DNA from: CAVXFS01 sp963761115
Lineage (GTDB): Bacteria > Pseudomonadota > Gammaproteobacteria > Burkholderiales > Gallionellaceae
NCBI GenBank assembly: GCA_963761115.1
Contig: CAVXFS010000004.1
Coordinates: forward strand, 310,001-374,000
DNA: 64,000 nt
Reading direction: 5' to 3'
The notes under the pieces: model-generated
The model's input: the letters and a program-made list of their open reading frames with translations, nothing else
Told to the model about the DNA's origin: nothing
Database searches by the model: none
Shown: positions 8,317 to 16,356 of the stretch, one piece after another
Layout of the letters: the number at the start of each line of letters is the position of its first letter
How positions within the stretch are numbered: the first letter of the stretch is position 1
Translations under genes and position numbers: made by a program

Positions 8317-9209
8317 TGTCTGAACGCGATCTCATCGGCTACGGAGGTCGCCCACCCCATCCGCATTGGCCGGGCGAGGCGCGGGTCGCGGTTCAATTCG
8401 TGCTTAACATCGAGGGGGGCGCGGAATCGTGCATACTCAATGGCGATGACCGCTCCGAGGCCTATCTGCACGAGCTGCCGGGTCGCCCACCGCTTATGGG
8501 AGCGCGGGACCTGAGCGTCGAGAGCATGTTCGAATACGGTTCGCGCGTCGGCGTGTGGCGCATCCTGGAGCTGTTCAATGCCCGTGGCCTGCCTCTGACC
8601 GCTTTCGCCGTTGGCCGGGCGCTGGAACTCAATCCGGAGATCGGTCATGCGCTCAGCGCTGCGGGGCACGAAGTCGCCGGGCATGGCTACCGCTGGCTTG
8701 ACTATCGGGACATTCCCGAACACGAAGAGCGGCGACATATCCGCCTGACCCTCGAGATCATCGAGCGGATCTGCGGCAAACGCCCCGTCGGCTGGTACAC
8801 CGGGCGGGTCAGCCAGAATACCCGCCGCCTGTTGCTCGAGGACGCCAAGCTCCTCTATAGCTCAGACGCCTATAACGATGACCTGCCCTATTGGCTCGCC
8901 GGATCGCCGCCACACCTGGTGATCCCTTACACGCTGGTCAATAATGACGCCCGCTATCTGCTGCCAAACAGTCATTCTTCCGGCGAGGACTTCTTTCAGC
9001 TACTCAAGGACGCGTTCGACATGCTGTGGCAGGAGGGCGCGCAACGCCCGAAGATGATGAGCATCGGCCTGCATGGCCGGATCAGCGGCCATCCGGCACG
9101 CGCCATGGCGCTGGCGCGCTTTCTCGATCATGTGCAAGGTCATGACTCGGTGTGGATCTGCCGGCGGGAAGATATTGCCAGGCACTGGATAGCCGAATTT
9201 CCTGTCTAG
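8316..9209 (+). CDS. Polysaccharide deacetylase-fold amidohydrolase, PuuE/allantoinase-like
   Basis: A 297-residue cytoplasmic protein with the NodB-like fold of PuuE-type allantoinases. Seen are GYGGRPPHPHWPGEARVAVQ and FVLNIEGGAESCILNGDDRS at the start, the circularly arranged SMFEYGSRVGVWRILELFN, EVAGHGYRWLDYRDI and SIGLHGRISGHPARAMAL. Members hydrolyse C-N bonds in allantoin or other small amides; no ureide pathway genes are nearby, so allantoin as the substrate is uncertain. It overlaps the GNAT gene by one base. A long gene-free stretch follows. Confidence 0.85.
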   Translation: MSERDLIGYGGRPPHPHWPGEARVAVQFVLNIEGGAESCILNGDDRSEAYLHELPGRPPLMGARDLSVESMFEYGSRVGVWRILELFNARGLPLTAFAVGRALELNPEIGHALSAAGHEVAGHGYRWLDYRDIPEHEERRHIRLTLEIIERICGKRPVGWYTGRVSQNTRRLLLEDAKLLYSSDAYNDDLPYWLAGSPPHLVIPYTLVNNDARYLLPNSHSSGEDFFQLLKDAFDMLWQEGAQRPKMMSIGLHGRISGHPARAMALARFLDHVQGHDSVWICRREDIARHWIAEFPV

Positions 9210-9642
9210 AGTCGTGTCGGCGAGAATATCCCGATGCCGGTTATCCCGTTGTTTAGCCTTTCCCAAGCCGGAAAGTCAACAACGGATTGAAGGAAGGCAA
9301 TGAAGTCCAATTCAACCACAATGCGCATGACATCAGCATGCACCTGATCTGCTATAGCGGGCAATACGATTCCGCCGACAGGTAATGCGAGCGTTGAAAG
9401 TCCACTACAGAATTCCTGGCTGACCGCAACGTGTCGGGTGCCGATAGTCACCAACTTCCGCTATCGGGTGATTTGAATAAATTTGAACGAGTGACTGCTT
9501 CTGGAAGTGGGTTAACGTGGCTGATGGGTTGCTTCGTGCCAGAACTGAAAGGTTGATTAGTCCATGAAAATAGGGCAGTGACAATTTTTAGAGAGTAGAA
9601 TCGTAGCATCTGATTAACGTACGGTTTCGTGTTAACTATTAA
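9210..9642. other. Intergenic stretch with possible gene remnants
   Basis: About 430 bp. A short open stretch near 9270-9384 (NNGLKEGNEVQFNHNAHD) has no start and looks like a remnant, not a gene. The sequence near 9463 (TTCCGCTATCGGGTGATTTG) is one copy of a degenerate motif also seen near 3515 and 11008. The last 150 bp are A+T-rich and probably carry the promoter of the cyclase gene. Confidence 0.45.
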
Positions 9643-9651
9643 GTGGCCGGA

Positions 9652-10875
9652 ATGGACGAAAATAACCAAAGCGATAAATCCAACAGAACATTAATTTGTA
9701 GCGTAGTGTTCCTGGATATCGCTGAGTATTCATCCCAGTCCGTATCGAAACAGATTGAGTTAAAAGGGCGGATGGACAGCCTGATCTCTGAGGCCATTAA
9801 GGGTATTGCGGATAACGAGCGCATTATGGTGGATTCGGGGGATGGAACTGCCCTCTGTTTCCTGGGCGATCCGGAGGATGCCCTGTTCGTGGCTATTCAC
9901 CTGCGTGACTTGCTGATTGAGAGCGGAGAGAGGGGTTTACCCTTGAAGCTGCGTATGGGCATCAATCTTGGCCCGGTCAGAACGATCAAGGACATCAATA
10001 ACCGGCTCAACGTTATCGGCGACGGTATCAATGTCGCCCAAAGAGTGATGAGTTTTGCCGTTCCGGGCAAGATTTTTGTCTCCCGTTCCTATTTCGAGAT
10101 GGTATCCCGTCTTTCAGAAGAATATTCCAATTTGTTTCACTATTTGGGTATCTTGAAAGATAAACATATCCGGGAACACGAGATTTACGAGGTTTCCCGG
10201 CCCGGTTCAGCTGGTGAAGCGTCAGCAGGACAATCTGAAATTGAACCTGATAAAGGCGCTCCCCAAGTCAAGCAGATTTCCGCTGTTGGCGGAACCGCGA
10301 ATGATGAACAAAAAATAGCTGCGGCCAAGAAAATTTCTCCTGCAGCGGTTAAAACCGGGATTGCAGCAGCGGTGGGGGTGCTGGTTTTGGGCATCACTCT
10401 GAAATTCTTCTTTGGACATGGAGACTATCCATCCCCGTCCCCCGACACTGCGCTCCTGTCCATGCCCGAGACAACCAAGTCGACCATAAGCACCACTCAG
10501 AGCAAGCCTGTGGACAAGAACCAGAGCATGCCTGTGGTCAAGAACCAGAATGTGCCCGTGGTCAAGAACCAGAGCATTCCTGTGGTCAAGAACCAGAGCA
10601 TGCCTGTGGTCAAGGACCAGAACATGCCTGTGGTTAAGGACCAGAATATCGTGGCCAAGCCTCCAGCTGCGTCAACTCTTTTTTTTGCAGTCTCTCCGTG
10701 GGGTGAAATCTATATTGATGGCAAATTGCAGGGAGTATCGCCACCGATGTCCCGGCTCAAGGTTAAGCCTGGCAAATACCTTGTCAAAATTGCCAATAGC
10801 ACTTTCCCGCCATATATCAAGACTATTGAAGTCGGGGAAAACCAGACGGTTTCTCTCAAGTACAAATTCCAGTGA
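9652..10875 (+). CDS. Class III nucleotide cyclase domain protein with TM helix, octapeptide repeats and PEGA domain
   Basis: A 407-residue protein (GTG at 9643 is an alternative start). Residues 10-185 form a class III adenylate/guanylate cyclase domain with both metal aspartates (SVVFLDIAEYSS and DSGDGTALCFLGD) and the Asn/Arg motif in IGDGINVAQRV. A basic linker leads to one transmembrane helix (AAVGVLVLGITLKFF). Next come about six copies of an octapeptide like KNQSMPVV, encoded by 24-bp tandem repeats (10505-10650). The end is a PEGA domain (FFAVSPWGEIYIDGKLQGVS) that would lie outside the membrane, a fold found on cell-wall-facing proteins. It probably links an envelope contact to a cyclic-nucleotide output; whether the cyclase is active is not known. 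Confidence 0.85.
   Translation: MDENNQSDKSNRTLICSVVFLDIAEYSSQSVSKQIELKGRMDSLISEAIKGIADNERIMVDSGDGTALCFLGDPEDALFVAIHLRDLLIESGERGLPLKLRMGINLGPVRTIKDINNRLNVIGDGINVAQRVMSFAVPGKIFVSRSYFEMVSRLSEEYSNLFHYLGILKDKHIREHEIYEVSRPGSAGEASAGQSEIEPDKGAPQVKQISAVGGTANDEQKIAAAKKISPAAVKTGIAAAVGVLVLGITLKFFFGHGDYPSPSPDTALLSMPETTKSTISTTQSKPVDKNQSMPVVKNQNVPVVKNQSIPVVKNQSMPVVKDQNMPVVKDQNIVAKPPAASTLFFAVSPWGEIYIDGKLQGVSPPMSRLKVKPGKYLVKIANSTFPPYIKTIEVGENQTVSLKYKFQ
10505..10655 (+). repeat. 24-bp in-frame tandem repeats in the cyclase-PEGA gene
   Basis: Units near CCTGTGGTCAAGAACCAGAG repeat about six times with a few substitutions (GTGCCC, ATTCCT, AAGGAC). They keep the frame and encode a Pro/Val/Lys/Asn/Gln-rich octapeptide spacer between the membrane helix and the PEGA domain. 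Copy number is likely to vary between strains. Confidence 0.85.
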
Positions 10876-11046
10876 ATCCCGAATTGAGTAGTTTAAATCG
10901 TCATTGAAACAGATGTGATGGTTGTTGATGAGGCGAATTCTGAACTGCTGCTATCTGGGATATCGACAGGCAGTTATGTGTCGCAAGCCGCATGTCGTCA
11001 CTGTCCGCTATCGGGTATGCCAAAGAGTAATAGCCAGGATAACCAG

Positions 11047-11538
11047 ATGATAGAACAATTACGTAGATTCCTTCCCTTGGTCCATTTGTTGACCCTCATG
11101 TCGCTATTCGGCACTGTCGATGTGAAAGCGGAAACGCAGCAGGAGCATATACACAATATGTCGCACAGCGTAATGCCATTTGAAATGGCAAAGACTGTGC
11201 ATGTATTTAAGATGACTGATTCTGGGGGTATTGAGAAGGTTATTGTCAGGAACACGATCGACATCGATCAAGTTGTGCTTATACAAGATCATCTGCGAAT
11301 GGAATCCAATCAATTCCAGCATGGCGACTATTCAGATCCAGCTTCACTTCACGGTCCAGACATGCCAGGACTCAGGGAACTTCAAATGGGGGCGCCCCGC
11401 ATAAAGGTCTCATATTCCTCCCTTCCTGACGGAGCAGAGATCACATTTGAAACGACCGATCTTCACTTGATAACCGCAGTGCATCGTTGGTTCGGTGCAC
11501 AGCTGTCTGAACATGGCGCCGATGCCAGGGCAGAATAA
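11047..11538 (+). CDS. Conserved periplasmic protein of unknown function
   Basis: 163 residues from the ATG at 11047 (AGGATAAC upstream; the frame stays open to 10915). A signal peptide is clear: MIEQLRRFLPLVHLLTLMSL followed by FGTVDVKA and cleavage before ETQQEH. The mature part is a single small domain with FEMAKTVHVFKMTDSGGIEK, QHGDYSDPASLHGPDMPGL and AVHRWFGAQLSEHGADARAE. Relatives exist in other Proteobacteria, sometimes misnamed aspartate carbamoyltransferase; I see no such active site. The HIHNMSH and HGPDM segments might bind metal. No informative partner lies beside it. Confidence 0.7.
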   Translation: MIEQLRRFLPLVHLLTLMSLFGTVDVKAETQQEHIHNMSHSVMPFEMAKTVHVFKMTDSGGIEKVIVRNTIDIDQVVLIQDHLRMESNQFQHGDYSDPASLHGPDMPGLRELQMGAPRIKVSYSSLPDGAEITFETTDLHLITAVHRWFGAQLSEHGADARAE

Positions 11539-11682
11539 GCGTGCTCTGGGGGGTTGTCAGTAGAAAGGCATCAAGTTCCGCTATGTGTCGGCAGAAGTAT
11601 GTCGCGAGGTGCTGCTTCAGGACAGCATATTTTGCTTTTCAGAAGCGGCGGGAGCAGGATCAGCTGCGCCATGGCGAGACTG

Positions 11683-12102
11683 CTATTTGCTGTCCTTGAC
11701 CGGTGCAGGCTCTGCCACCACTTCCAACCCGGCTTTCTTCCACGCTTCGATTCCGCCCTCCACACTGCTGACCTGGCTGAAGCCGGCGTCCTGCAATAAT
11801 TGCGCCGCCTTGGCGGAGCGCCGGCCGGTGCGGCACATGACCACGACAGGCTTGTCCTTGTATGCCGCGACTTCCTGCATGCGCGCACTGAATTGTTCCA
11901 GCGGGATCAGCTGCGCTTTGGGCGCATGCTCCGTGGCAAATTCATCCGGTTCCCGTACATCCAGCAGTAATGCGCCTTGTTTGACCATTGCTTGCGCCTG
12001 AACCGCTGCGACAGTTTCGGCAGCCTGCAATTGCTGCGCACCAAACAGCATGAACAGCGCGGTTACCAGTGACAGGATGAATCTCGTGGTTCGATTGCTC
12101 AT
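11683..12102 (-). CDS. Periplasmic single-domain rhodanese-like protein
   Basis: A 139-residue exported protein. The signal peptide RFILSLVTALFMLFGAQQLQ ends at AAE. The rhodanese fold follows: GALLLDVREPDEFATEHAP, the active-site loop VVVMCRTGRRSAKAA with the catalytic Cys, and VEGGIEAWKKAGLEV. Rhodaneses carry sulfane sulfur on this Cys and pass it to thiols or cyanide; in the periplasm a role in thiosulfate or persulfide handling is plausible but not shown. It is transcribed divergently from the HlyIII gene, with about 185 bp in between. Confidence 0.9.
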   Translation of the reverse strand: MSNRTTRFILSLVTALFMLFGAQQLQAAETVAAVQAQAMVKQGALLLDVREPDEFATEHAPKAQLIPLEQFSARMQEVAAYKDKPVVVMCRTGRRSAKAAQLLQDAGFSQVSSVEGGIEAWKKAGLEVVAEPAPVKDSK

Positions 12103-12287
12103 GTTTATTTCCTTTGCGAAAAGCCGTTATCTGCTGGGCAAGCTGCCAGTCTGACCATGCTAGTCGATAGTCGTTCACAGGGTCTGTGATATAGGTCACG
12201 CAAGCCTGCCGGAAAGGCAGCCTGCCGCGTGTTACGATTGAACGGAGAAACCCGGCGCCATCCCGGCGACTGTTATCGCGCATTGTC

Positions 12288-12944
12288 ATGGCCGCCAGGA
12301 TGACTGACAGGGACGCTGCTGATCACATGTACTACGGAGAGAAATTCAACGCCATCACGCATCTGGTCGGGACCGCGCTGGCGCTTGCCGGCAGCGTCGT
12401 GCTGGTCGTGCTGGCATCACTCACCGGCGATCCGTGGAAGATCGTCAGCGTCACCATCTACGGCGTGACGCTGGTGTCGTTGTATACCTTCTCCACGCTT
12501 TATCACAGCCTGCGCGGGCGCGCCAAGAACGTCATGCGCGAGCTCGACTACCACAGCATCTACCTGCTCATCGCCGGCAGTTACACGCCGTTCTGCCTGG
12601 TGACGCTGCGCGGCCCGTGGGGCTGGTCGCTGTTCGGGGTGGTATGGGGGCTCGCAGTCCTGGGCATCCTGCAGGAACTGTGGCTGAAGCGCGGCGCGCG
12701 CATAATGTCTGTGGTGATCTATGTCGCGATGGGCTGGGTGGCGATACTGGCGCTGGCGCAGCTGCTGCAGGCGCTGGGGCCGGCCGGATTTGCATGGCTG
12801 GTGGCGGGCGGTGTGTTCTATACTGTCGGCATCGTTTTTTATGCGCTTGACGCCCGCTACAGCTACGCACATGGCATCTGGCATCTGTTCGTGATCGCCG
12901 GCAGCGTGTCGCACTATGTTGCGATACTGCGCTACGTGGTGTAA
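12288..12944 (+). CDS. Hemolysin III / PAQR family membrane protein
   Basis: A 218-residue protein with seven transmembrane helices. The PAQR/HlyIII metal-site motifs are present: EKFNAITHLVG near the N-terminus, FSTLYHSLRGRAKNVMRELD after helix 2, and the final HGIWHLFVIAGSVSHY. The conserved His, Ser and Asp residues suggest a metal-dependent hydrolase acting in the membrane; true hemolytic activity is not implied. Starts at 12288, 12300 and 12327 are all possible, and none has a strong ribosome-binding site. Confidence 0.88.
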   Translation: MAARMTDRDAADHMYYGEKFNAITHLVGTALALAGSVVLVVLASLTGDPWKIVSVTIYGVTLVSLYTFSTLYHSLRGRAKNVMRELDYHSIYLLIAGSYTPFCLVTLRGPWGWSLFGVVWGLAVLGILQELWLKRGARIMSVVIYVAMGWVAILALAQLLQALGPAGFAWLVAGGVFYTVGIVFYALDARYSYAHGIWHLFVIAGSVSHYVAILRYVV

Positions 12945-12995
12945 CGCGGGGCGAGACAGGCGCGTCGAGTATTGCGAGGACGGGGGGGAGGCAAA

Positions 12996-13145
12996 ATGAA
13001 AGAGCATCTGAACACGATAGTCTGGGTACTAAGCATTGCAACGATGGTTGTTGCAGCGGCTATAGCCTGGTTCGTCTGGCGCTTCAGCAAGCGCGATATT
13101 GAAAAAAAGAAGTCGCAGCAGGCCGGCCGCCAATCATCAATGTAA
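12996..13145 (+). CDS. Small single-pass membrane protein (49 aa)
   Basis: The ATG at 12996 is preceded by a strong GGGGGAGG ribosome-binding site. The product starts MKEHLNTIVWVLSIATMVVA, continues as one hydrophobic helix (AAIAWFVWRF) and ends in a basic, polar tail (SKRDIEKKKSQQAG). No family is recognised. It lies 51 bp behind the HlyIII gene on the same strand, so the two may be co-transcribed. Its last 9 bp overlap the end of the convergent MarC gene. Confidence 0.6.
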   Translation: MKEHLNTIVWVLSIATMVVAAAIAWFVWRFSKRDIEKKKSQQAGRQSSM

Positions 13146-13790
13146 CGCGGTGCCGGCGCCAAGCAGCAACGGAAACAGCCCGCGCAATCCGGCGGCCATC
13201 ATCTCGACCGCCATTGCCGCCAGGATGAATCCGCCGACGCGTTCCACCACATCCAGCGTGGATTGACGGATCCTGTTCTGCGCCTTGCTGGCCAGGTAAA
13301 ACGTGACCCAGCATGCGCTCCCCACAATCAGGATAGGCAGCACCACATGGATCAGTTCCGGATAGGTATGCCAGGTGCTGTTGGCCATCACGTAGCTGAA
13401 TGCCGCCGGCCCGGCCAGCAGCGGCACTGCCAGCGGCACGATGGCGGCCGTCCGGATCTCGTGTTCGCCGTTGACTGCGGCGGGTGAGCCCTTGAAGGTG
13501 GACTCCTGTCCCAGCACCATCGCGATCGCCAGCAACAAGACAATGATGCCGCCGCCGAATTGCATGGCCCCGACCGATACGCCAAGCAATCCCAGTAATG
13601 GCATGCCCAGGAACGTCGCCACCAGCAAGGCCACTGTCACGCTCAATGCGATGATCCGCGCAAAGCGGATCCTGCCGGGCAGATCCAGCCGCTCCGATGC
13701 CGCAATGAAGATCGGGATCATCGATATCGGACCCACCAGCACGAACAGCGTGATGGTTTTCTTGAGGGTCAGTGCCAGGATTGAAAGCAT
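13137..13790 (-). CDS. MarC family integral membrane protein
   Basis: 217 residues, six helices, from the ATG at 13790 (an upstream extension has no good start). Typical features are LTLKKTITLFVLVGPISMIP near the start, GGGIIVLLLAIAMVLGQEST in the middle and VPLAVPLLAGPAAFSYVMAN. MarC proteins were once linked to multiple antibiotic resistance, but that role was not confirmed and the function remains open. The aminotransferase cluster upstream on this strand is separated by a large hairpin, so MarC probably has its own promoter near 13800-13830. Confidence 0.9.
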   Translation of the reverse strand: MLSILALTLKKTITLFVLVGPISMIPIFIAASERLDLPGRIRFARIIALSVTVALLVATFLGMPLLGLLGVSVGAMQFGGGIIVLLLAIAMVLGQESTFKGSPAAVNGEHEIRTAAIVPLAVPLLAGPAAFSYVMANSTWHTYPELIHVVLPILIVGSACWVTFYLASKAQNRIRQSTLDVVERVGGFILAAMAVEMMAAGLRGLFPLLLGAGTALH

Positions 13791-13840
13791 GGTTTGATCT
13801 CGATAATTGGCAATTCCGGCATTGAATAGACGCCAGATCG

Positions 13841-13919
13841 CAGGCTGGGGTGAGCAACGCGAACCCCAGCGCTTACCTCGCAAACATGCTGGGGTTCGCT
13901 TCGCTCACCACCAGCCTGC
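13841..13919. repeat. About 30-bp imperfect inverted repeat (large hairpin)
   Basis: The left arm CAGGCTGGGGTGAGCAACGC plus GAACCCCAGC (13841-13870) pairs almost fully with the right arm GCTGGGGTTCGCTTCGCTCA plus CCACCAGCCTG (13889-13919), with an 18-base loop. It sits just downstream of the aminotransferase stop and upstream of MarC. It may end the aminotransferase-glc transcript or be a REP-like element; there is no T-run on either side. Confidence 0.7.
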
Positions 13920-13927
13920 CTGACTAT

Positions 13928-15109
13928 TCAGCCGGCGAGTTTCTTGTTCGCCGCATCCACCGCAACGCCGCGCTTGATCGGCGCCTTCAACCGGCCGAGC
14001 ACATCGTCCAGCGCGCTGAGACAGAGCAGCACATTGCGCGGGTTGCTGGCATGGCCCATCAGGCCGATGCGCCATACCTTGCCGGCCATCGCGCCAAGGC
14101 CCGCGCCGATCTCCAGCTGATAGTCGGATAACAGCAAGTTGCGCACCGCCGCTTCATCGACGCCTTCCGGCAACGAGATCGCATTCAGTTGTGGCAGGCG
14201 TTCGGCCTCGGGAACGACAAAACTCAGGCCCATCGCTTCCAGGCCGGCGCGCAGCGCGAGGTGATTCTTCTGGTGGCGTGCCCAGGAATGTTCCAGGCCT
14301 TCCTCCTGTAATATCACCAGTGCCTCGTGCAGGCCATACAGCGCGTTGATCGGCGCGGTGTGGTGATAGGCGCGCTTGGTCGCGCCGCCCCAGTAGCCCA
14401 TTACCAGGTTCAGGTCCATGAACCAGCTCTGCACCTTGCTCTTGCGGCTCTTGATCTTTTCCAGCGCCCGCGCGCTGAAGCTGACCGGGGACAGGCCCGG
14501 CGTGCAGGACAGGCATTTCTGCGTGCCGGAATAGATCGCGTCGATATTCCACTCGTCCACCTTGAGCGGCGTGCCGCCGAGCGAGGTGACCGCATCCACG
14601 ATCACCAGGCAATTTTTCTTGTGCGCGATCTCGACCAGCGTCTTTGCATCCGACTGCGCGCCGGTGGAAGTTTCGGCGTGGACAAAGGCGACGATCTTTG
14701 CATCGGGATTCGCTTTCAGCGCATCCTCGAGCTTTTGCGGATCGACCGCGCGTCCCCAGTCGTCCATCACCATGACGGCGATGCCGCCGCAGCGCTCGAC
14801 GTTCTCTTTCATGCGCCCGCCGAACACGCCGTTCTGGCACACGATGACCTTGTCACCCGGCTCGACCAGGTTGACGAAGCAGGTCTCCATCCCGGCTGAA
14901 CCGGGCGCGGAGACCGGCATGGTCAATTCGTTTTCCGTCATGAATGCGAATTTGAGCAGCGTTTTCATCTCATCCATCATGGCCACGAACACCGGGTCGA
15001 GGTGGCCGATGGTCGGTCGCGACATGGCTTCCAGCACGCGCGGGCTGACGTCGGACGGACCGGGCCCCATCAGGACGCGTTGCGGCGGGTGGAATGATTT
15101 GATGGTCAT
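13928..15109 (-). CDS. Class V aminotransferase, serine/alanine-glyoxylate aminotransferase type
   Basis: A 393-residue PLP enzyme beginning MTIKSFHPPQRVLMGPGPSD. Visible are APGSAGMETCFVNLVEPGDK, the PLP aspartate in VIVDAVTSLGGTP and the Schiff-base lysine in YSGTQKCLSCTPGLSP. The family turns glyoxylate into glycine with serine or alanine as donor. It lies 35 bp downstream of glcF on the same strand, and AGAAAGGAAACAGC just before the ATG is a good ribosome-binding site. Together with GlcDEF it would convert glycolate to glyoxylate and on to glycine, the salvage route for 2-phosphoglycolate made by RuBisCO; RuBisCO itself is not in this window. Confidence 0.92.
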   Translation of the reverse strand: MTIKSFHPPQRVLMGPGPSDVSPRVLEAMSRPTIGHLDPVFVAMMDEMKTLLKFAFMTENELTMPVSAPGSAGMETCFVNLVEPGDKVIVCQNGVFGGRMKENVERCGGIAVMVMDDWGRAVDPQKLEDALKANPDAKIVAFVHAETSTGAQSDAKTLVEIAHKKNCLVIVDAVTSLGGTPLKVDEWNIDAIYSGTQKCLSCTPGLSPVSFSARALEKIKSRKSKVQSWFMDLNLVMGYWGGATKRAYHHTAPINALYGLHEALVILQEEGLEHSWARHQKNHLALRAGLEAMGLSFVVPEAERLPQLNAISLPEGVDEAAVRNLLLSDYQLEIGAGLGAMAGKVWRIGLMGHASNPRNVLLCLSALDDVLGRLKAPIKRGVAVDAANKKLAG

Positions 15110-15144
15110 GCTGTTTCCTTTCTTGATAGATAAATTAACGTCGA

Positions 15145-16356
15145 TTAGTTCTGTTCCAGTAACTCTATCCAGTGCCTGACCGGTACCTCGCTGGCACTGG
15201 CCAGGTGCATCTGGCAGCCGACATTCGCCGTAGCGATGATCTCCGGCTTGCCATGGTGCAACGCAGACAGTTTGTTTTGCAGCAGCTGCTGCGACAACAC
15301 AGGTTGCAACAGCGTATAAGTGCCGGCCGCGCCGCAGCACAAGTGCCCATCGGCGACCTGCGTCAATTCATAACCGCAATACTGCAGGATCGCTTCCACC
15401 TTGCCGGCGAGTTTCTGTCCATGTTGCAAGGTGCAGGACGACTGGTAAGCCACACGCTTGCCAAGGCCAATATGCGTAAAGTCGCCCAGCATATCGCGGC
15501 TGAGTATTTCACTCAAGTCGCGCGTAAGTTCGCTGATGCGCGCGGCCTTGTATGCATACCCGGCATCGTCCTTCAGCGCGGCGGCATATTCCTTGACCAT
15601 CAGGCCGCAGCCGCTGGCGGTCATGACGATGGCCTCGGCGCCGTTCTCGACATGCGGCCACCAGGCATCGATGTTGCGGCGCATCATCGCGCGCGCGCGC
15701 TCGGGTTCGGCCAGGTGCTGGGCCAGCGCGCCGCAGCATCCCGCACCCGCTACGCTGACCAGCGAGATGCCAAGCCGGTCGAGCACGCGCGCCGCTACCG
15801 CATTGGTGTTCGGCGCGGAAAGCGGCTGGATACAACCTTCCAGCACCAGCATGCGGCGTGCGTGGCGCGGCGCCTGCCGTACCGGTATAGCCTGCTTGTC
15901 CGGTATCTTGTCCTGCAGTTGTTGCGGCAACAATGGACGGAATACGCGTGCCAGCGCCAGCGCAACCGAAATGCGGGCGGTGTGGGGCAAGACCGCGAGC
16001 AGGGCCCTGCGCATCAGTTTTTCGGCAAGCGAACGCGGCGCTTTCTCCTCCACCAGTTCGCGCCCGATCTCCGCCAGGCGGCCATAGCGCACGCCGGACG
16101 GGCAGGTGGTCTCGCACGCGCGGCAGGTCAGGCAGCGATCCAGGTGCAGGCGCGTCTTGTCGCTGGCCAGCCCGGTCTCCAGCATCTCCTTGACCAGGTA
16201 GATGCGCCCGCGCGGGCCGTCCAGTTCCGAACCCTGCAATTGATAGGTCGGGCAGGTCGCATTGCAGAACCCGCAGTGCACGCAGCTGCGCAGGATCGCA
16301 TCGGCTTCGGCGATATCGGGATGACTCAGCAATTGGGGGGAGATCGACGTTTGCAT
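15145..16356 (-). CDS. glcF: Glycolate oxidase iron-sulfur subunit
   Basis: A 403-residue subunit of membrane-associated glycolate dehydrogenase. Two 4Fe-4S motifs are present near the N-terminus, CVHCGFCNATCPTYQ and CLTCRACETTCPSGV. They are followed by two cysteine-rich CCG-type domains (VAGAGCCGALAQH and DGHLCCGAAGTY). It passes electrons from the GlcD/GlcE flavoproteins to the quinone pool. Its start codon directly follows the glcE stop with no gap, so the two are translationally coupled. Order on the minus strand is glcD, glcE, glcF, aminotransferase. Confidence 0.95.
   Translation of the reverse strand: MQTSISPQLLSHPDIAEADAILRSCVHCGFCNATCPTYQLQGSELDGPRGRIYLVKEMLETGLASDKTRLHLDRCLTCRACETTCPSGVRYGRLAEIGRELVEEKAPRSLAEKLMRRALLAVLPHTARISVALALARVFRPLLPQQLQDKIPDKQAIPVRQAPRHARRMLVLEGCIQPLSAPNTNAVAARVLDRLGISLVSVAGAGCCGALAQHLAEPERARAMMRRNIDAWWPHVENGAEAIVMTASGCGLMVKEYAAALKDDAGYAYKAARISELTRDLSEILSRDMLGDFTHIGLGKRVAYQSSCTLQHGQKLAGKVEAILQYCGYELTQVADGHLCCGAAGTYTLLQPVLSQQLLQNKLSALHHGKPEIIATANVGCQMHLASASEVPVRHWIELLEQN

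Noticed and set aside
8316..9209. Firm call as allantoinase in a ureide pathway
   Set aside because: The fold and motifs fit the PuuE type, but no other purine- or ureide-degradation gene is nearby, so the substrate is left open.
11047..11538. Aspartate carbamoyltransferase as the product name
   Set aside because: Relatives sometimes carry this name, but the protein is exported, much too short and lacks the carbamoyl-phosphate motif.
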